A stretch of 64,000 nucleotides of DNA from Armatimonadia bacterium (GTDB lineage: Bacteria > Armatimonadota > Zipacnadia > Zipacnadales > JABUFB01): contig JBDKVB010000138.1 of the NCBI GenBank assembly GCA_039679385.1, positions 62,001 to 126,000 of the forward strand, written 5' to 3'. The notes beneath the pieces were generated by a model. It saw only the letters and a program-made list of their open reading frames with translations. It had not been told where the DNA came from and searched no databases. Below are positions 1 to 8,575 of this stretch, one piece after another. The position numbers were made by a program, and so were the translations under genes. The stretch's first letter is position 1. Every line of letters begins with the position of its first letter.

Positions 1-425
1 TCAGGCTGAGACTGGGAGGCGAGCCAGTCCTCCGCCATGACGAGTGCAGCGTAGTGGTCGAGCGGCCCCGGTGGGACGATCATGCCACGCGGAATCAGCC
101 TGCGCCAGCCTTGTGGTGGATGGTCCTGCAGGTAGCGCTCCCTGGCGCGGAGTGTGGTGTTGTGCTCGGGTACGACGTGAAGGGGTGCCTCGATCCCCAG
201 GGCCTGCAACTCGCCGATCACCGCTCGATGGGTCGTCCGATCGCCGACGAGCAAAGCGGCAAGGGGCCTGCCCTGCACAAGCTGCGAGACCGTCGCCGCC
301 AGTTCACTTCGGGCGACAACGGCCATCTCGAGGACGCGGCCGGATTCAGTGAGGAGGGCGAGACCGCACTTCGCGCTTCCGGGGTCAACGGCCAGCAGGA
401 GCCTGTCGGGCTCGGGGTCTGTCAT
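1..425 (-). CDS. YqgF/RuvX-like RNase H-fold nuclease, C-terminus cut by window edge
   Basis: The reading frame opens at ATG 425 and is still open at base 1, so about 141 residues are visible and the end is missing. The N-terminus has the first acidic motif of the RNase H fold (LLLAVDPGSAKCGLAL, Asp in DPG). A central EHNTTLRAR resembles the DERxTT-type motif of YqgF, and LDHYAALVMAEDWL near the edge matches the third acidic segment (D..AA..). Family members process the 16S rRNA 5' end or resolve Holliday junctions; which applies here cannot be told. The start overlaps the stop of the DUF3084 gene by four bases (ATGA), so the two are translationally coupled. The fold assignment is good; the exact function is inference. 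Confidence 0.7.
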   Translation of the reverse strand, partial: MTDPEPDRLLLAVDPGSAKCGLALLTESGRVLEMAVVARSELAATVSQLVQGRPLAALLVGDRTTHRAVIGELQALGIEAPLHVVPEHNTTLRARERYLQDHPPQGWRRLIPRGMIVPPGPLDHYAALVMAEDWLASQSQP

Positions 426-1945
426 GGGCGGCTCAGTTGCGACACGTCCAGGCGAACCAGCATCGGCTGGTCTCCCGGTGACGCGACCGGCGTGTCCTTG
501 AGCACCACGACGTTAACGCGAGCTGGACCATTGATGGCCAGTAGCTTGTCGAGCGCCGAGAGCAATTCCTCCGCGGGCACCTCGCCATAGCGTCCGGACT
601 TGGGGCTCGGGAGCATTCCTCGGTCGGCGGCGACCCGGCGCATGGCTGTGACCGTCTGCCACAGCTCGCGGAACACGTAGGCGCGGGGCAGACTCCCATC
701 GACTTCCGAGGAAAGGACCGTCTCGCCGGCCTGGAAGACGGTGCGATTCGGCGCCACCCAGAACTCGGCCGTCATCTGCTCAGCCTGGCGCTTGAAGGCG
801 CGTCCCCAGGCTCGGACGATCACCACGTAGGTGGGCGCTGCGCCGCTGCGGATGTTCTCCGCCACCTCGCGAACGATATCCGCCTCGGTGGCACGGCTGG
901 GAGGAAGACCCGGCGGGATGGGCGAGAGGACGCGGACCGCTCGCAGGTTCGGCCCGACAGCGATCCCCTGACGAACAGCGGCGGCACTCGCGAAGTTCAG
1001 AAGCTCATAGAGGATGGTCTCGAGTTGCTGCTCGCTGCGGTCGGCCTCGACGATGGCCCGAATGAGCTCCTCGCCGGGCTCGTAGGCCACGTCCTGGCCC
1101 ACCATCGCGCTCAAGGCGATCTTGTAGCGGGCGAGGCTCTCCTCGGTCTCGGCAAGCTGATCGGAGAGCTCCGTCAGATGAGCCTGGGCCTGCTCGACCT
1201 CGCGGTGCACCTTGTCGGCCGTCTGCAGTTCAGCAACGGCGCTCTGCAGCAGTTTCTGCTTGTCGGCAAGGTCGGTCTTGGCGGCCTCGAGTTGGGTCTT
1301 CGCCTCAAGGGTGTCGGACTGGGCACGGGCAAGATCGGTACGGGCGCCGGCCAGGTCGCTCTTGGACCTGGCCAGTTCGGTGTTGGCGCGAGTGACCTCG
1401 ATCTTGGCGGTGCCAAGGTCGCGCCGGGCTGTCGCCAGTCCGCTTCGGGCCACCACAAGCTGGGTGCGAGCTTTGCCCAGAGAGGTGCGGGCAAGCTGAA
1501 GGCTGCCCTGGGTGTTGTGCAGTACAGTCTGGACTGAGGCGAGGGTCTTCTGACTGGCGGCGAGCTGCTCCTCGGCCTTGAGACGGCTGAGGTTGGCAGT
1601 ACGGGCGCGGTCACGTTCCGAGCGCGCCTCCTGCTGGGTACGGCGGACCTCGGCCTGCAACTGGGGAAGACGCTGGGAGAGAGAGGAGGCCTGCTGGCGG
1701 AGATCGTCGATGCGCAGGACGGCGTCGCGGGCGTCCTGGCTGACCGCCATTGCGAACAGTAGACCGGCCAGAGGGAGCAGAGCGCCTACCGCAGCACCAA
1801 CCGCGCGTGCCGTCGTGCGCGGACGCAACCCGAACAAGGAGCGCCGACTCTTGCCCAGGCGATAGCCGATTACGTCGCCAGCCCAGGCGATCAGCGCCCC
1901 CATGACGGGAAGCAGCACAAAGGCGATTACGAGGTTTGAAAACAT
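422..1945 (-). CDS. DUF3084-type membrane-anchored coiled-coil protein
   Basis: About 507 residues. The N-terminus (MFSNLVIAFVLLPVMGALIA) is a membrane segment, followed by a basic linker, a second hydrophobic segment around residues 55-70 and a long heptad-like coiled coil (roughly residues 75-270, rich in A/L/E/K/T). A compact mixed domain follows that contains VRVLSPIPPG and a C-terminal half typical of DUF3084. This family is best known from cyanobacteria and often sits beside Lpt genes and a YqgF-like nuclease, as here. I chose ATG 1945 because it begins the hydrophobic segment and lies 45 bases after the upstream permease stop; the longer open frame upstream overlaps that permease and is rejected. 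Its role is unknown; position suggests envelope biogenesis. Confidence 0.75.
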   Translation of the reverse strand: MFSNLVIAFVLLPVMGALIAWAGDVIGYRLGKSRRSLFGLRPRTTARAVGAAVGALLPLAGLLFAMAVSQDARDAVLRIDDLRQQASSLSQRLPQLQAEVRRTQQEARSERDRARTANLSRLKAEEQLAASQKTLASVQTVLHNTQGSLQLARTSLGKARTQLVVARSGLATARRDLGTAKIEVTRANTELARSKSDLAGARTDLARAQSDTLEAKTQLEAAKTDLADKQKLLQSAVAELQTADKVHREVEQAQAHLTELSDQLAETEESLARYKIALSAMVGQDVAYEPGEELIRAIVEADRSEQQLETILYELLNFASAAAVRQGIAVGPNLRAVRVLSPIPPGLPPSRATEADIVREVAENIRSGAAPTYVVIVRAWGRAFKRQAEQMTAEFWVAPNRTVFQAGETVLSSEVDGSLPRAYVFRELWQTVTAMRRVAADRGMLPSPKSGRYGEVPAEELLSALDKLLAINGPARVNVVVLKDTPVASPGDQPMLVRLDVSQLSRP

Positions 1946-1989
1946 GGCCGCCCACTGCCATCCGACGACGTTGCGATATCGAACCTCCG

Positions 1990-3090
1990 TCAGCGGCTTG
2001 CGTCGATCAGCAGTCCGAGACCGGCTCCGAGGAGGACGATGTTCGGAAGCCACGCGGCCAGCACCGGCGACATTGCACCTTGCTGACCGAAGGCTTGCAG
2101 GAAGTTGAAGATGATGTAGTACACGAACACCAGCGCCAGGGAGATGCCGAAGCCGATGCCGGTGGTGGCACGCTGCGGCCTCATCCCCAGCGGGAAGCCG
2201 AGAACCGCAAAGCAAAGCGCGGCCCAGGGCGTCGCAATACGGATATGGTAGTGCTGCGTCAGCCAGAGGGCGCGTTTGAGCTGTTGACTCCCAGGCTTTG
2301 CGTCGGGCATCAGCTTCGCGACCTCGGCCTTGAGCTGCGCCAGGGTGTACTCCTCGGGCCGACGCTCCGATCTGCGCCCGATATCCTCCGGTGTGCGGCC
2401 GATGTCACACATCACTTCCCGCAGACGGTCCTCACGGTAGCCCTTGCCCGTGTACTGGCGATGGACCACGTTCACCAGCTTCCACTGGGTGCCGACCCAT
2501 ACCGCGCGTTCAGCCGAGAACACCTGAGCGAGCTTCCCGTTGCGGAACTCGTTGATGGTAATGCCCAGCAGTTCGCGCTTCTCCGGGTTCAGCTTCAGGA
2601 CGATGATGGCACGTTCCGGTGTGCCCTCTTCGGGGAGGAAGTAGGAGATCGGTTTCTCGATCTTCTTCTGTTTGCTCAGAAAGTCCTGCAGCATGTTGCC
2701 GGCCGTGCTGTTGCACAGGGGAGACAGTGCCTCGTCGAAGGCGAAGGTAGCTATGGCTACGATGAGGCCGCAGACCATGACCGTGATGGCCATCCGTACA
2801 AGGCTCACACCCCCGGCGCGCATCGCCACCAGTTCACCATGGTTTGACAAGGCGCCGGCGGCCATCAGCGCAGCGAAGACCGTGGCCATGGGCATCGTCA
2901 GGGCCACAACCATTGGCACGTGGAGGAAGAAGTACTTGACGGCCAGGCCCACCGGCACGCCATCACGGACGACGAGTGAGACGGCATAGGAGATCTCGCT
3001 GACGCCCAGCAGAATCGCTGTGAAAGCGCCGACGCCGACGAAGAAGGGGCCCACGAAGTGGGCGGCGATGTAGCGGTCAATGATCTTCAT
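1990..3090 (-). CDS. lptG: LptF/LptG-family permease (YjgP/YjgQ), single copy
   Basis: 366 residues, the usual length for the family. It begins with MKIIDRYIAAHFVGPFFVG, the typical juxtamembrane helix of LptF/LptG, followed by TM segments near residues 15-35, 55-80 and 100-120. A periplasmic beta-jellyroll-like stretch follows (about 130-270), then three C-terminal TM segments (about 280-365). The permease extracts lipopolysaccharide from the inner membrane together with LptB and hands it to LptC. ATG 3090 has AGGA nine bases upstream. Only one permease gene is present in the cluster, as in cyanobacteria; either it forms a homodimer or a partner lies elsewhere. LptF and LptG cannot be distinguished, so the symbol is nominal. 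Confidence 0.85.
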   Translation of the reverse strand: MKIIDRYIAAHFVGPFFVGVGAFTAILLGVSEISYAVSLVVRDGVPVGLAVKYFFLHVPMVVALTMPMATVFAALMAAGALSNHGELVAMRAGGVSLVRMAITVMVCGLIVAIATFAFDEALSPLCNSTAGNMLQDFLSKQKKIEKPISYFLPEEGTPERAIIVLKLNPEKRELLGITINEFRNGKLAQVFSAERAVWVGTQWKLVNVVHRQYTGKGYREDRLREVMCDIGRTPEDIGRRSERRPEEYTLAQLKAEVAKLMPDAKPGSQQLKRALWLTQHYHIRIATPWAALCFAVLGFPLGMRPQRATTGIGFGISLALVFVYYIIFNFLQAFGQQGAMSPVLAAWLPNIVLLGAGLGLLIDASR

Positions 3091-3129
3091 TCAGTTGCTT
3101 CCTACGACGGTCTCGGCGCTGCGCTCGGC

Positions 3130-3849
3130 TCACATCTGGAACCGCTCACCCAGATAGAACTCCCGGGCAATCGGATCGTTGGGAAGATCCTCGGACTTAC
3201 CCTGGGTGCGGATCTGGCCTTCGGACATGATGTACGCGCGGTCGGTGATCCCGAGGGTCTCGCGAACGTTGTGGTCGGTGATGAGAATGCCAATATCCTC
3301 CTGGCGCAGATGCACCACGATGTCCTGGATGTCGGCGATGGCGATGGGGTCAACGCCGGTGAAAGGCTCATCGAGGAGGATGAAGGACGGATTGGTGCAC
3401 ATGGTGCGGGCGATCTCCACGCGGCGACGCTCGCCACCGGAGAGCACGACGCCCGTGGAGTCTGCCAGGTGCAGCAGCCCCAGCTTACCCAGCAGGCTAT
3501 CGGCGCGAGCCATGCGCTCCGCCTTCGACAGGTTCTGCAGCTCCAGGATCAGCAGCAGGTTCTCCCGGACAGTCAGCCGCCGGAAGACAGAGGGCTCCTG
3601 CGCCAGGTAGCCGAGTCCACGTCGGCAGCGCAGGTGCATGGGCAGGCTGGCGAGATCGACATTGTCCAGCAGGACCTTGCCGCCCTCAGACTGCACCAGG
3701 CCAAGGATCATGTAGAACGTGGTGGTCTTGCCTGCGCCATTGGGGCCCAGCAGGCCGACGATCTCGCCGCGGTCGACGTGGAGATCGACGCCCTTGACGA
3801 CCTGTCGTCCACGGTAGGTTTTCCTGAGGCCTTCAGCTATCAGTGCCAT
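3130..3849 (-). CDS. lptB: LPS export ABC transporter ATP-binding protein LptB
   Basis: 239 residues, matching the family length. Walker A GPNGAGKTTTFYMILG is near residue 35-50, the signature LSGGERRRVEIAR near 137-150, and Walker B FILLDEPFTGVDPIA follows directly. The switch histidine lies in ITDHNVRETL. This ATPase powers the Lpt bridge. ATG 3849 is chosen because the protein then starts MALIAEGLRKTYRG like other LptB proteins; the frame is open further upstream but that part is arginine/serine-rich antisense-like sequence overlapping lptA. It is in line with lptA (37-base gap) and the permease (39-base gap), consistent with one operon. Confidence 0.93.
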   Translation of the reverse strand: MALIAEGLRKTYRGRQVVKGVDLHVDRGEIVGLLGPNGAGKTTTFYMILGLVQSEGGKVLLDNVDLASLPMHLRCRRGLGYLAQEPSVFRRLTVRENLLLILELQNLSKAERMARADSLLGKLGLLHLADSTGVVLSGGERRRVEIARTMCTNPSFILLDEPFTGVDPIAIADIQDIVVHLRQEDIGILITDHNVRETLGITDRAYIMSEGQIRTQGKSEDLPNDPIAREFYLGERFQM

Positions 3850-3886
3850 GATGGGTTTCCGTCGGTGCCGGGCAGCCCGTCGGGAG

Positions 3887-4453
3887 CTACTGCCCCTTGG
3901 GTTGTCCGCCTTCTTGAGGTGCTGCGAACTCGGCTTCGATGCGGCCCTTCGAGACCTCGACGGTGAAGTCGGCCAGGTTGATCGTGACGGTCTCGCCACT
4001 GAAGGTAGCCGGTCCGGTCTCGGGCTCGGCCGGGATCGAGGTCATCTGTCCCTGGGCACCGCCGGTAAGGGTGATGGTCTTGGCGACGCCGGTGAAGGTG
4101 GCCTGGCCCTTGCAGCTAGCGACGATACGACGCTGGACGCCTGATTCGTCGGCGCGGACGGTCACGTCAAAGGACACGGGTCCGGAGGCGACGATCTCGC
4201 TGATCTGGGTGCCACCCTTGCCCACCTTGCCGAGCATCTTCGGTGCGGTCAACATGGCCTTGTCGGGGCCGGCGACGTCAACCCGGCAGTTGCCGTTGAA
4301 GTCCCAGGTGTTGGCCTTCCAGTTGTACTTCATCACGTCGGCCGTCACCACTGCCTGCTGCGTCTTCATCTCCTGGGCCGCCATGACTGCAACGGCTGCG
4401 AGGAGAAGGCAACCGGCGGTGAAGGCGGCTACCATCAGATGCCATCGTCTCAT
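3887..4453 (-). CDS. lptA: OstA/LptA-like periplasmic protein
   Basis: 188 residues with an N-terminal signal peptide (MRRWHLMVAAFTAGCLLLAA, cleavage likely after VMAAQ). The rest is beta-rich with repeated VTADVMKYNW and AMLTAPKMLG type strands, as in the OstA-like beta-jellyroll of LptA. It ends in a Gln/Gly/Pro-rich tail (PQEGGQPKGQ). LptA forms the periplasmic bridge for lipopolysaccharide. I chose ATG 4453 because GGAG lies about ten bases upstream and a clean signal peptide begins there; an ATG at 4483 and a TTG at 4498 are possible but less well placed. Sequence similarity to classical LptA looks modest, so the call rests on both pattern and neighbours. Confidence 0.75.
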   Translation of the reverse strand: MRRWHLMVAAFTAGCLLLAAVAVMAAQEMKTQQAVVTADVMKYNWKANTWDFNGNCRVDVAGPDKAMLTAPKMLGKVGKGGTQISEIVASGPVSFDVTVRADESGVQRRIVASCKGQATFTGVAKTITLTGGAQGQMTSIPAEPETGPATFSGETVTINLADFTVEVSKGRIEAEFAAPQEGGQPKGQ

Positions 4454-4502
4454 GCTCAACACACTCCGATCCTGTGTGGTCATACTCCCTTGCGTCAACG
4501 AG

Positions 4503-5435
4503 CTATCTGCGGATCCTTGTCGTCAGACGTGCACCACCCGAGAGTGTGGCGGTCGATGCCTCGCCGTCGACCACGAGGCGGCGCCCGGTTGCCGTGAAGC
4601 CGTTGCCGGTCAGGGCCACGTCGCCGGACAGTCGGGCTTGCTGGCTTAGCTTGCCGAAGAGTGCATCGCCGGCACGAGCGCTCAGGTCGCCCCGACTGAC
4701 TCTCACGGCGTTCGTGAGATGGACTTGCTGAGCCTCGGCATTGACGTGCACCGTATCGGCCCGGGCGACATAGTCACCGCGCTGCAGTCGTGCGCCGCCC
4801 GTCAGTGTGGCCTCACGGGTCGTCAGGTGTGCCACAGCCCTGCCGGCCGTCACGTGGTAGTCCTGGTACCCCAGGGCGACCGCGCCAACCAGGGTCACTT
4901 CGCGCCCCTGGCGGTCGAAGCCAAGGTCCTTGGACTTAAGGTCGTAGTCCCCCAGCCTTGCGATGACAGGCCCCGAAGCGTGGAGGTGCTCGGCCGCCAT
5001 GTCATACACGACCTGCGAGGCCTGGAAGGCAAAGGCTTCTCTGGTGCTCTCTGCCTTCACGCCCTTCGTCAGGGTCACGAGCTTGGCATGGTAGTCGGCG
5101 ACGAATTCGGGAGCCACGAGCTGCATCTGGGCGCCATCGGCCCGGGTCAGCTCCCAGGTCACGTTCTGACCACGAGCCACCATTTGCTCGCGGTCGAAGT
5201 CCATCTTGCCGGAGCTTTTGATCTGCCAGCGCAGGTTGCCCTTCTCGTCACGGTCAGTGGCCTCCAGGCCGCTGATCTTGAGACCGGCCTGATCCGGGGC
5301 CGTCCTGGCGGCAGAGGGTGCCGTGGTCTGCACCTTCGAGCGATCCGGGTTGCGCGAAGCGACGATGCCGACCACAAGGGCCACTGCGACCATGAGAACG
5401 GCGATCAGGGCGCCGTACCGGAACCTGAACTTCAT
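4503..5435 (-). CDS. lptC: LptC-like protein with C-terminal OstA-type region
   Basis: 310 residues, longer than the roughly 190 of E. coli LptC. MKFRFRYGALIAVLMVAVAL gives a single N-terminal membrane anchor. Residues 45-180 match an LptC domain (LKISGLEATDRDEKGNLRWQ, VAPEFVADYHAKLVTLTKG). The C-terminal 120 residues repeat beta-strand pairs such as VTAGRAVAHLTTREATLTGG and VARADTVHVNAEAQQVHLTN, which look like an OstA/LptA jellyroll. So this seems to combine membrane-anchored LptC with part of the bridge. It ends 50 bases before the lptA start. ATG 5435 is chosen for the membrane anchor; upstream open frame is antisense-like. Confidence 0.78.
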   Translation of the reverse strand: MKFRFRYGALIAVLMVAVALVVGIVASRNPDRSKVQTTAPSAARTAPDQAGLKISGLEATDRDEKGNLRWQIKSSGKMDFDREQMVARGQNVTWELTRADGAQMQLVAPEFVADYHAKLVTLTKGVKAESTREAFAFQASQVVYDMAAEHLHASGPVIARLGDYDLKSKDLGFDRQGREVTLVGAVALGYQDYHVTAGRAVAHLTTREATLTGGARLQRGDYVARADTVHVNAEAQQVHLTNAVRVSRGDLSARAGDALFGKLSQQARLSGDVALTGNGFTATGRRLVVDGEASTATLSGGARLTTRIRR

Positions 5436-5496
5436 ACACCCGCCGCCTTTGCACGGTCGACGCGCTGTGCTTGTCCTGTCACTGCCCACGTCCTCG

Positions 5497-6198
5497 TCAG
5501 TCGGTGAAGCGGAACCTGAGTATCGTCCAGAGGGCTGCGAATCCGTCGCGCCAGCCGATCTTCTTGCCTTCGTGTACGCTGCGCGGGTAGTAGTGGACCG
5601 GGATCTCCACGACTCGCTGCCCGGCGCGCCGAGCACCTTTGAGGAACTTGGCGGCCAGTTCGAAATCCAGGTCAAAGCTCTCGCAGCGCAAGGTCAGGCC
5701 CTGCAGCACCTCGCGACGTGCCAGTTTGTAGCAACTTGCGCTGTCGGTCAACCCCTTGCCGAAGAGCAGGGCGAACCAGACGTTGATGGCCTGTCGCCCA
5801 AGGCTGAAGATGCTGACCGGAAGCTGCTTCCCCTCCCGCCGCAGACCCAGAACGCGCGAGCCCATGACGGCATAGACGCCCTCCTGCTCAGCGGCCTCCA
5901 GAAGCGGGAGGTAGTCCTGCGGGTCGTACTCCAGGTCAGCGTCCTGGATGATGAGGAAGTCGCCCTGAGCGGCTGCGATCCCCTTTTTGACAGAATTGCC
6001 CTTGCGCATGTTGCGGGTCTGCAAGATGACCCGCACACCGGGAGCCTCGAGAGCCTGGATCTTCTCGCGCGTCCCGTCGGTGGAGCAGTTGTCGATGAGG
6101 AGGATCTCCTTGTCCACTGGAACGGCCTGGACCCGGGCGACGATCTCCTCGATCGTGTCAATCTCGTTGTATGCCGGCATCACCACGGACAGTTTCAT
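5497..6198 (-). CDS. Family 2 glycosyltransferase (dolichol-phosphate-mannose-synthase-like)
   Basis: 233 residues. It starts MKLSVVMPAYNEIDTIEEIV, the classic GT-A family 2 opening, with IDNCSTDGT and IIQDADLEYDPQDY (metal-binding DAD near residue 90). It ends in SVHEGKKIGWRDGFAALWTI, typical of DPM1-like enzymes (HEGKKI.W.DG). Such enzymes transfer a sugar from an NDP- or GDP-sugar to polyprenyl phosphate, feeding membrane GT-C transferases; one lies two genes upstream. AAGGA sits about ten bases before ATG 6198. The sugar is unknown. Confidence 0.88.
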   Translation of the reverse strand: MKLSVVMPAYNEIDTIEEIVARVQAVPVDKEILLIDNCSTDGTREKIQALEAPGVRVILQTRNMRKGNSVKKGIAAAQGDFLIIQDADLEYDPQDYLPLLEAAEQEGVYAVMGSRVLGLRREGKQLPVSIFSLGRQAINVWFALLFGKGLTDSASCYKLARREVLQGLTLRCESFDLDFELAAKFLKGARRAGQRVVEIPVHYYPRSVHEGKKIGWRDGFAALWTILRFRFTD

Positions 6199-6222
6199 GC
6201 TGGTGTAGTCCTTGCCCTCCGG

Positions 6223-7020
6223 TCAGTCCTTCTCAGGTTCGGACCAGGTCTGCCACGGGGCATGCCCGCTCTCCCACATCTGGTTCAACGCCAGGTTGTC
6301 CTTATAGGTATCCATGGCGGTCCAGAAACCCTCGTGCTGGTAGGCCATCAACTCACCCGCCGCCGCGAGGCGTGGCAGGCAGTTGGACTCGAGTGTGTCG
6401 TCCTGTTCAAGCAGATCGAGGACCTCGCGCCGGAACACGAAGAAGCCGCCATTCACCCAGCCCTGCAGGGGCGGTTTCTCACGCAGGCCGGTCACACGGC
6501 CTCCGTCATCGAGGTCCAGGTGTCCCCACTGGGAGCAGACGCGTACTGCGGTGACCGTGGCGACCTTCCCGTGGGCCCGGTGGAAGTCGACCAGGGCCTG
6601 CGGGTTGATGTCCGCCAGGCCGTCTCCGTAGGTGGCCACGAAGTCAGGCTCGTCTTCGAGGTACTTGCGGGCGCGTCGCAGGCGTTCGCCCTTCTCGGTA
6701 TCTGTCCCGGTGGGGCACAGGGTCACCCTCCAGGGGTTGTCGCGTCGCGCGAGGATCTCCACCTCGTGGAGCCCTGCCCTGCCGCCGCTCACCTCGACAT
6801 CTGCATTCAGGTAGGGCGCATGGTGGATGAAGTAGTCGGCGATGAGGTCACCACGGTATCCCAGGAGCAGCAGGAAGTCGTTCATCCCGGCGGCCATGAA
6901 CATGCGCATGATGTGCCACACGATCGGCCGGTCCCCGACCTGGAACAGCGCTTTCGGGATTGCCGACTCCTCGGCCGACAGCCGCGTGCCTCTTCCGCCG
7001 ACGAACAGCGCCACCTTCAA
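6223..7020 (-). CDS. Sugar-1-phosphate nucleotidyltransferase, RfbF-like
   Basis: 265 residues. The signature ALFVGGRGTRLSAEE is at the N-terminus, followed by PKALFQVGDRPIVWHIMRMF, the ATYGDGLADI metal site and GWVNGGFFVFRREVLDLL. This pattern and length match glucose-1-phosphate cytidylyltransferase-like proteins that make CDP-sugars for deoxysugar synthesis. The start is TTG 7020: GGGAGG lies eight bases upstream, while the nearby ATG at 7025 is out of frame and meets a stop after two codons (ATG AGT TGA). It sits 24 bases before the GT2 gene. CTP versus another nucleotide is not proven. Confidence 0.85.
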   Translation of the reverse strand: MKVALFVGGRGTRLSAEESAIPKALFQVGDRPIVWHIMRMFMAAGMNDFLLLLGYRGDLIADYFIHHAPYLNADVEVSGGRAGLHEVEILARRDNPWRVTLCPTGTDTEKGERLRRARKYLEDEPDFVATYGDGLADINPQALVDFHRAHGKVATVTAVRVCSQWGHLDLDDGGRVTGLREKPPLQGWVNGGFFVFRREVLDLLEQDDTLESNCLPRLAAAGELMAYQHEGFWTAMDTYKDNLALNQMWESGHAPWQTWSEPEKD

Positions 7021-7045
7021 CTCATGGACCTCCCGTGCCTCGGAT

Positions 7046-8422
7046 CTACAGCAGACCCGGTGGCATGAGACTGTAGCTGCCGGCCACGTGCGCCCAGATC
7101 GCCCAGACGCTGAGGGCCGCCAGCAGAAGGGTCAGCAAGAGCGCAGGCCAGGGCGACGACTTCCCGCGGGCAAGCCCATAGAGCCCGGCAGCCAGAATCG
7201 CAGCGCCGACGGCGCTCGCACCCAGGAAGTAGCGCGCCTGTGCCTGGTAGAATACCGTATTGAACCGCAAGAAGGTAGCCAGGGTCAAGAAAAGCAGCAG
7301 AATCGCCGCTCCCCAGCAGCGGGTTCGGGCTGCAGACAGATCATCAGCCTCGACCGGCCGGGCAGCGCGGAACCGCCACCACTCCACGGCAAGCCCCACT
7401 ACCGCGAGAGCTTCCAGAGCGTAGCCGATTCTGTAGAACGCCAGCGGCATGTAGATAGTTGCCTGGCCGAACACGCCCCAGAGGCTCATCTGGGCCTGGT
7501 AGGCTACGAGGGTCCAGTAGCCGCCCCAGGTCATCCCGTGACTGAGGAAGTACTCGGGAGTGGCTCGGTCCTTGAGAAAGATCTGCTGGAAGATTCCCAT
7601 GGCCAGCGGGTCGCCATAGAGCACCAGGTTGCGGACCACCCACCATCCCCAGATCAGTCCCGTGACGAGGAGCATCAGGGCGGTGTTGGCGATCCAGGAC
7701 CCCGAGTGCGCGGTGGAGTCCGGCGACCGGCTGCCCTTGGTGAGGCTTCCGCTCACTGCAGCCAGCACCGCCAGCGGTATGAGCACGATGCCCGTGGACT
7801 TGCTCAGGAGCGCGAGGCCCAGACAGATGCCCAGATAGACCGACCGCCGGGGAGTGATGCCCTCGTGAAGGGCCTTGAGGAGCTGCCACAGGGTAAGGGT
7901 GGCCCACAGCTCAAACATCGGGTCGTTGCTCACCGAGGAGAGGATGAACAACCGGCCGGGGAGGAAGGCGAGAGCGGCTACTGCCGCCAGACGCGGCCAG
8001 AAAGCCTCACCCAAGAGATAGCGCAGAGCCTGCCAGGCGGCCAGCAAGGTGCCGACCCCGAGCAGAGCGCTCCACAGACGGGCCAGGAGAAGCCCGTGCG
8101 AACCGCCCAGCCAGGCGCACCACAGAGCGCTCAGGTAGTACAAGGGCGGCTGGTGGGCCTCGTAGTTCGCAGTGCCGGAGGCAAAGGTGGGCAGGCCCTT
8201 GCCCGAAGCGAGTTCGACGATGTAGGCCCAATGGGCCGGCTCATCTGGAGGCACGAGTTTCGGCGCCTGCGCCGGGTCCGTGGGGACGACCACCGCTGCC
8301 CCCAGGGCGAGAAGCAGGTACAGACCAATCAGGATGGCCAGAGCATATCTCGGGCCGTCGATGGGCGGCTCAGGGCTCTTTGAAGGAGCCAGGGGCTTCT
8401 GTTTGGCTTTGGACTTCTTCAT
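7046..8422 (-). CDS. Membrane GT-C/GT39-type glycosyltransferase (PMT/ArnT-like)
   Basis: 458 residues with about 10-11 hydrophobic segments. A lysine-rich cytoplasmic start (MKKSKAKQKPLAPSK) precedes TM1. The first periplasmic loop carries VPPDEPAHWAYIVELASG and YEAHQPPLYYLSALW; the acidic DEP and the HQPPLYY motif are typical of PMT/ArnT/DUF2142-type polyprenyl-phosphate-sugar transferases. The C-terminal part is hydrophobic with QARYFLGASA. It probably uses a lipid-linked sugar made by the GT2 enzyme two genes downstream to modify surface glycan or lipid A. Acceptor and sugar are unknown. It is the first gene of a minus-strand run that may extend to the window start. Confidence 0.8.
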   Translation of the reverse strand: MKKSKAKQKPLAPSKSPEPPIDGPRYALAILIGLYLLLALGAAVVVPTDPAQAPKLVPPDEPAHWAYIVELASGKGLPTFASGTANYEAHQPPLYYLSALWCAWLGGSHGLLLARLWSALLGVGTLLAAWQALRYLLGEAFWPRLAAVAALAFLPGRLFILSSVSNDPMFELWATLTLWQLLKALHEGITPRRSVYLGICLGLALLSKSTGIVLIPLAVLAAVSGSLTKGSRSPDSTAHSGSWIANTALMLLVTGLIWGWWVVRNLVLYGDPLAMGIFQQIFLKDRATPEYFLSHGMTWGGYWTLVAYQAQMSLWGVFGQATIYMPLAFYRIGYALEALAVVGLAVEWWRFRAARPVEADDLSAARTRCWGAAILLLFLTLATFLRFNTVFYQAQARYFLGASAVGAAILAAGLYGLARGKSSPWPALLLTLLLAALSVWAIWAHVAGSYSLMPPGLL

Positions 8423-8529
8423 AGCTAACCTTGCACTAAGGACTCTTAAGGACCTGTCACCAGATGTCAGGTACGAGGTGCAGAAGGCTGGTTGCCCGGT
8501 CTGCGTGAAGCCTGCCGGGCGACCTGCGG

Positions 8530-8558
8530 TTGACTTCGCTGCGGCAGCTTCGTATCAT
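8530..8558 (+). promoter_or_regulatory. Sigma70-type promoter before the Asp/Glu racemase
   Basis: TTGACT at 8530-8535, a 17-base spacer and TATCAT at 8553-8558. A start near 8565 would fall within the GGAGGG ribosome-binding site (8561-8566) of the racemase ATG at 8576, leaving almost no leader. So either transcription starts slightly earlier, or the match is fortuitous. Confidence 0.45.
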
Positions 8559-8575
8559 TCGGAGGGTGATCGTGA

